A DNA stretch of 17,966 nucleotides from Flavobacteriaceae bacterium (GTDB lineage Bacteria; Bacteroidota; Bacteroidia; Flavobacteriales; Flavobacteriaceae): the NCBI GenBank assembly GCA_018623655.1, contig JAAZVG010000015.1, positions 1 to 17,966 on the forward strand, given 5' to 3'. Below the pieces are notes generated by a model. The model was given only the letters and a program-made list of their open reading frames with translations. It made no database searches and was not told the origin of the DNA. Shown piece after piece: positions 15,178-17,966 of this stretch. Numbering within the stretch: position 1 is the first letter of the stretch; every line of letters begins with the position of its first letter. Position numbers and translations under genes: made by a program.

Positions 15178-15930
15178 ATGAATAACATGTTACTAAACGG
15201 AAAGACAGTCTTAATCACAGGAGCAAGCAGAGGCATAGGTAGTGGAATTGCACGAATTTTCGCTCAAAATGGAGCTAATGTTGCGTTTACTTATAGCTCA
15301 AGTGAAGCCCCTGCTTTAGCCCTACAGGAAGAGTTATCGGCCCTTGGCGTGACTGTAAAAGCATATAAAAGTGATGCATCGAACTTTGAAGCCTGTGAAA
15401 AACTTGCTTCGGATGTATTGACAGATTTTGAAACACTACATGTGCTTATAAATAATGCTGGAATCACAAAAGACAACCTTTTAATGCGCATGTCTGAGGA
15501 CGACTTTGACAACGTATTAGAAGTAAACCTTAAGTCTGTATTCAATATGACCAAGGCGTTTCAGCGTGTTTTTTTAAGACAGCGTAGCGGTTCGATTATT
15601 AATATTAGTTCAATTGTAGGTGTTAAAGGTAATGCCGGTCAAGCTAATTATGCGGCTTCAAAAGCTGGGATGATTGGTTTTACTAAGAGTATTGCGCTTG
15701 AACTAGGCTCACGTAACATCAGAGCAAATGCAATTGCACCAGGTTTTATTGAAACTGAAATGACAGATAAACTTGATCAGGAAGTGGTAGAGCAATGGCG
15801 TTCTGGCATCCCACTAAAACGAGGGGGTACCCCTGAGGATGTCGCTAATGCTTGCTTATTCTTTGCCTCTGATCTTTCTTCTTATATTACAGGTCAAGTT
15901 CTTCTAGTAGATGGAGGAATGTTAACTTAA
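15178..15930 (+). CDS. fabG: 3-oxoacyl-ACP reductase
   Basis: A 250-residue short-chain dehydrogenase that reduces 3-oxoacyl-ACP with NADPH in fatty acid elongation. The cofactor motif is TGASRGIGSGIA (14-25), with NNAG at 92-95. The catalytic triad is Ser145 (NISSIVG), Tyr158 and Lys162 (NYAASKAG). The closing signature SSYITGQVLLVDGGM is typical of FabG. The first ATG directly follows the sucD stop with no gap; a second in-frame ATG at 15187 (MLLNGKTVLITG) may be the true start, since it aligns better with homologues. No other fab genes are beside it apart from the FabZ domain upstream. Other SDR activities cannot be excluded from motifs alone, but FabG is the best match. Confidence 0.92.
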   Translation: MNNMLLNGKTVLITGASRGIGSGIARIFAQNGANVAFTYSSSEAPALALQEELSALGVTVKAYKSDASNFEACEKLASDVLTDFETLHVLINNAGITKDNLLMRMSEDDFDNVLEVNLKSVFNMTKAFQRVFLRQRSGSIINISSIVGVKGNAGQANYAASKAGMIGFTKSIALELGSRNIRANAIAPGFIETEMTDKLDQEVVEQWRSGIPLKRGGTPEDVANACLFFASDLSSYITGQVLLVDGGMLT

Positions 15931-15942
15931 ATCAAAATCAAT

Positions 15943-16758
15943 ATGGAACGTTTACCTAAATTTTTGCTTCCCGGAGCAGTAGGCTTTTTTCTATTAATTA
16001 TTCTAATTTCTAAATCAGCAATAACCATCGGTCCTGGTAGAGCAGGGGTATTATATCGAACTTTTTCAGGTGGTGTTGTTACTGATAAGGCCCCTATGGG
16101 AGAGGGTTTTCATTTTGTCGCGCCTTGGAATCGTGTATTTGTATATGAAGTGCGACAACAAGAACTTTTTGAAAAGATGAAAGTACTTTCTTCAAATGGT
16201 CTTGAAATACAAATTGATGCATCAGCATGGTACCAGCCAGTTTATGAATCTCTTGGTAAGCTTCACAAGGAAAAAAGTGAGCAGTACGTGAATCGTATTC
16301 TTCTTCCGGCGATTCGATCTGCGGCAAGATCAGTTGTGGGTAGATATACTCCCGAACAATTATACTCATCAAAGAGAGATGCTATTCAGCAAGAGATTTT
16401 TGAGGAAACAAAGATGATCGTAGAAGATCAATATATTCAGCTTAATGAAATCCTTGTGAGGGATGTAACCCTACCTCCGACAATTCGTGAAGCAATTGAA
16501 GGTAAGTTAAAGCAGGAACAGGCGACCCTTGAGTATGAATTTAGACTCGTTACGGCAGAAAAAGAAGCCCAAAGGCAGATTATTGAAGCACAAGGAAAAG
16601 CAGATGCGAATCGCATCTTAAGTGCATCATTAACAGATAAGATTCTTCAGGATAAGGGTATTGAAGCAACACTTAAGCTTTCTGAATCAACAAATACCAA
16701 AGTCGTTGTAGTAGGGTCTGGCGAAAGTGGTTTGCCAATTATTCTCGGAAATAATTAG
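15943..16758 (+). CDS. Prohibitin-family (SPFH/Band 7) membrane protein
   Basis: A 271-residue protein with an N-terminal membrane segment at about residues 7-26, then an SPFH domain from about 30 to 200, and a charged coiled-coil helix (about 185-235, EGKLKQEQATLEYEFRLVTAEKEAQ). The motifs TIGPGRAGVLYRTFSGG, GEGFHFVAPW and RSVVGRYTPEQLY match prohibitins more closely than HflK/HflC or flotillin. Such proteins form large ring assemblies in the inner membrane and often modulate FtsH-type proteases; whether this one does so is unknown. No protease gene is adjacent. The ATG is 12 bases after fabG in an AT-rich context, so it is probably the last gene of the sucD unit. Confidence 0.9.
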   Translation: MERLPKFLLPGAVGFFLLIILISKSAITIGPGRAGVLYRTFSGGVVTDKAPMGEGFHFVAPWNRVFVYEVRQQELFEKMKVLSSNGLEIQIDASAWYQPVYESLGKLHKEKSEQYVNRILLPAIRSAARSVVGRYTPEQLYSSKRDAIQQEIFEETKMIVEDQYIQLNEILVRDVTLPPTIREAIEGKLKQEQATLEYEFRLVTAEKEAQRQIIEAQGKADANRILSASLTDKILQDKGIEATLKLSESTNTKVVVVGSGESGLPIILGNN

Positions 16759-16779
16759 GACTAAATCAAAAAACAAATG

Positions 16780-16787
16780 TATTTTTA
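16780..16787 (+). promoter_or_regulatory. Putative -7 promoter box of the histidine operon leader
   Basis: TATTTTTA is one mismatch from TAnnTTTG and ends 8 bases before the ATG of the leader peptide. The leader mRNA would start almost at that ATG. No clear -33 element is visible. Confidence 0.4.
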
Positions 16788-16795
16788 CCGGCGTA

Positions 16796-16849
16796 ATGAA
16801 TAAAACATCACATCACCAACATCTATTTTACTGCGCTCAGGCGAGATAG
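16796..16849 (+). CDS. hisL: Histidine operon leader peptide
   Basis: A 17-codon frame, ATG to TAG, encoding MNKTSHHQHLFYCAQAR. Codons 6, 7 and 9 are His (CAT, CAC, CAT), a density far above that of ordinary proteins, and the gene lies directly before hisG. In his attenuators of other bacteria the ribosome stalls at such codons when charged tRNA-His is scarce. The His codons (16811-16822) cover and adjoin the 5' arm of the first RNA hairpin, and the stop codon lies in the 3' arm, as expected for a leader peptide that controls RNA folding. The name hisL is by analogy. The peptide itself probably has no function beyond its translation. Confidence 0.82.
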   Translation: MNKTSHHQHLFYCAQAR

Positions 16850-16906
16850 GTTTGGTATGTATACTTAATAAGATCCGTTTGAGCTTTATGTTTAAACGGA
16901 TTTTTT
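16815..16906 (+). promoter_or_regulatory. Histidine operon transcription attenuator (alternative RNA structures)
   Basis: Three competing pairings can be traced by eye. First, 16815-16829 pairs with 16843-16856 (14 pairs including three G-U, with C16820 bulged), with an inner CTG/CAG stem over a CGCT loop. Second, 16835-16847 pairs with 16873-16884: GCTCAGGCG with CGTTTGAGC, then GAT with ATC beyond a bulged A. Third is the terminator hairpin, whose whole 5' arm is used by the second pairing. A ribosome stalled at the His codons would block the first hairpin and allow the second, so transcription would continue into hisG. Normal translation would free the terminator. Logic of this type is known for his attenuators; the folding here was not computed. 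Confidence 0.82.
16871..16906 (+). terminator. Intrinsic terminator of the his attenuator
   Basis: The arms ATCCGTTT (16873-16880) and AAACGGAT (16894-16901) pair perfectly over 8 bases and can extend inward by G-U, A-U and G-U pairs around a 7-base loop. Six T residues (16901-16906) follow. It ends 13 bases before the hisG ATG, so it can stop transcription before the operon. It may also end readthrough from the prohibitin-family gene. Confidence 0.88.
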
Positions 16907-16919
16907 ATTTAAATCGATC

Positions 16920-17774
16920 ATGGAACGACTAAAAATTGCAATTCAAAAAAGTGGAAGACTTCACGACGATTCGATTAAATTGTTGAAAGAAGCCGGAATT
17001 TCTATTAACAATGGAAAGGATCAATTAAAAGCGCCTGCTACCAACTTTCCGGTAGAGATTTATTATTTACGAAATGGTGATATTCCTAAATACCTGCAAG
17101 ACGGTGTAGTAGACTTAGCCATCATCGGTGAAAATTTACTTATTGAAAAGGGAATTAATATCGAGACTGTTGAAAGACTAAAATTCTCGAAATGTCGAGT
17201 ATCTATTGCTGTTCCAAAAGGTTCAGAGTATAAAGGTCTTCAGGATCTCGAAAATAAAAGGATTGCAACTTCTTATCCAAACACCCTTCAATCGTTTTTA
17301 AAGAGTAATCGAATAAACGCGCATATCCATGTAATTAACGGTAGTGTTGAAATTGCACCAAACATAGGATTGTCAGAAGCGATTTGCGATATCGTAAGTA
17401 GCGGTAGCACACTTTTTAAGAATAATCTAAAAGAGGTGGAAACTTTATTGAATAGTGAAGCTGTACTTGCCGTTTCTCCGAAACTCGATAGTTCTAGTGA
17501 AATCTTTCAAGAACTTCTCTTTAGGTTGCGCGGGGTCTTACGTGCTAGGGAAAATAAATACGTTCTTATGAATGTCCAAGAAGGTAACCTTTCAGAGGTG
17601 TTATCCCTTCTACCTGGTATGAAGAGCCCTACAGTTGTGCCACTTGCAGAATCTGGTTGGGTTTCGGTACATACTGTAATTGAAGAAAAAAGGTTCTGGT
17701 CAATGATAGGCAAACTAAAAAGTGCTGGGGCAGAAGGTATACTCGTGAATTCTATTGAAAAGATGTTCTTGTAA
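16920..17774 (+). CDS. hisG: ATP phosphoribosyltransferase, long form
   Basis: HisG commits the cell to histidine synthesis by joining ATP and PRPP to give phosphoribosyl-ATP. The protein is 284 residues. Catalytic domains occupy about residues 1-205, with LKIAIQKSGRL (4-14), VVDLAIIGENLL (63-74) and the PRPP-binding ICDIVSSGSTL. Residues from about 210 (RENKYVLMNV through SGWVSVHTVIEEKRFW and the C-terminus) form the ACT-like regulatory domain of the long form, which binds histidine for feedback inhibition and makes the HisZ partner unnecessary. Control would thus act twice, by attenuation before the gene and by allostery in the protein. The ATG at 16920 follows the terminator by 13 bases, with no Shine-Dalgarno sequence. 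Confidence 0.96.
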   Translation: MERLKIAIQKSGRLHDDSIKLLKEAGISINNGKDQLKAPATNFPVEIYYLRNGDIPKYLQDGVVDLAIIGENLLIEKGINIETVERLKFSKCRVSIAVPKGSEYKGLQDLENKRIATSYPNTLQSFLKSNRINAHIHVINGSVEIAPNIGLSEAICDIVSSGSTLFKNNLKEVETLLNSEAVLAVSPKLDSSSEIFQELLFRLRGVLRARENKYVLMNVQEGNLSEVLSLLPGMKSPTVVPLAESGWVSVHTVIEEKRFWSMIGKLKSAGAEGILVNSIEKMFL

Positions 17775-17776
17775 AA

Positions 17777-17966
17777 ATGAGGACCTACAATAACCCTAAA
17801 GAAGATCAGTGGATCGCCATAACCAAGCGTGCCACAGCCTCTTACGAGGATTTATACCCGCTCATAAGTGAGATATTTAGTGAAATTAAGCGAAATGGTG
17901 ATCAAGCTTTATTCACCTACACCGAAAACTTTGATAAGATTAAATTAGATACCCTAGCTATAAGCA
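17777..17966 (+). CDS. hisD: Histidinol dehydrogenase, N-terminal fragment (3' end outside window)
   Basis: HisD performs the last two oxidations from histidinol to histidine, using NAD+ and zinc. Only 63 codons are inside the window, open to its edge. The fragment begins MRTYNNPKEDQW and includes EDLYPLISEIFSEIK followed by RNGDQALFTYTENFDKI, the N-terminal signature of the family (V..I...V..NGD.AL..YT..FD). The ATG is 2 bases after the hisG stop, so the pair is co-transcribed under the attenuator. The active-site residues lie beyond the window. The order hisG-hisD is the usual one, which supports the identification. Confidence 0.88.
   Translation, partial: MRTYNNPKEDQWIAITKRATASYEDLYPLISEIFSEIKRNGDQALFTYTENFDKIKLDTLAIS

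Noticed and set aside
16094..16372. Antisense open frame within the prohibitin-family gene
   Set aside because: It is opposite an intact SPFH coding region and shows no family motifs.
1..17966. Mobile elements, CRISPR arrays, tRNA or rRNA genes, phage or defence genes
   Set aside because: No transposase or integrase frames, direct-repeat arrays, cloverleaf or rRNA-like segments were recognised; nearly all sequence is accounted for by core genes.

Overview
The window looks like a core chromosomal segment of a Bacteroidota bacterium, most likely a flavobacterium-like lineage. The DNA is AT-rich. Recognisable Shine-Dalgarno sequences are nearly absent before the start codons. Several genes are preceded by boxes matching the Bacteroidota promoter element TAnnTTTG. 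LpxC is fused to FabZ, which is characteristic of this phylum. I see no mobile element, CRISPR array, rRNA, tRNA or clearly transferred block, and no gene-free stretch longer than about 160 bases.

Layout. 1-2876: the end of parE overlaps parC (topoisomerase IV). 2868-3254 (minus): a small lipoprotein gene that overlaps the 3' end of parC by 9 bases. 3302-4905: an M14-type zinc carboxypeptidase and an Lrp/AsnC regulator. 4910-5944 (minus): aroB, divergent from a monofunctional proline dehydrogenase (6014-7189). 7194-9192 (minus): a probable operon tsaE, alanine dehydrogenase/transhydrogenase-like gene, small membrane protein. 9209-10450: an HD-domain phosphohydrolase, divergent from tsaE. 10470-14251: a tight lipid A/translation operon lpxD, lpxC-fabZ, lpxA, efp. 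14305-16758: sucD, fabG and a prohibitin-family membrane protein. 16780-17966: the start of a histidine operon, hisG then hisD, which runs off the end.

The genes are mostly housekeeping: chromosome decatenation, the shikimate pathway, proline and alanine metabolism, t6A tRNA modification, the first acylation and deacetylation steps of lipid A, fatty acid elongation, EF-P, the succinyl-CoA synthetase alpha subunit and histidine synthesis.

The most interesting element is the 161-base gap before hisG. It encodes a 17-residue peptide (MNKTSHHQHLFYCAQAR) with three His codons among four consecutive codons. After it come three mutually exclusive RNA pairings, which I worked out base by base: a leader hairpin, an antiterminator and an intrinsic terminator ending just before hisG. 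This is a complete ribosome-stalling attenuator. Other points worth a second look are a conserved 6-base spacing between promoter box and start codon for lpxD and aroB (probably leaderless mRNAs), the loss of the conserved alanine dehydrogenase histidine, and a ParC that has Ala where quinolone-sensitive enzymes have Ser.
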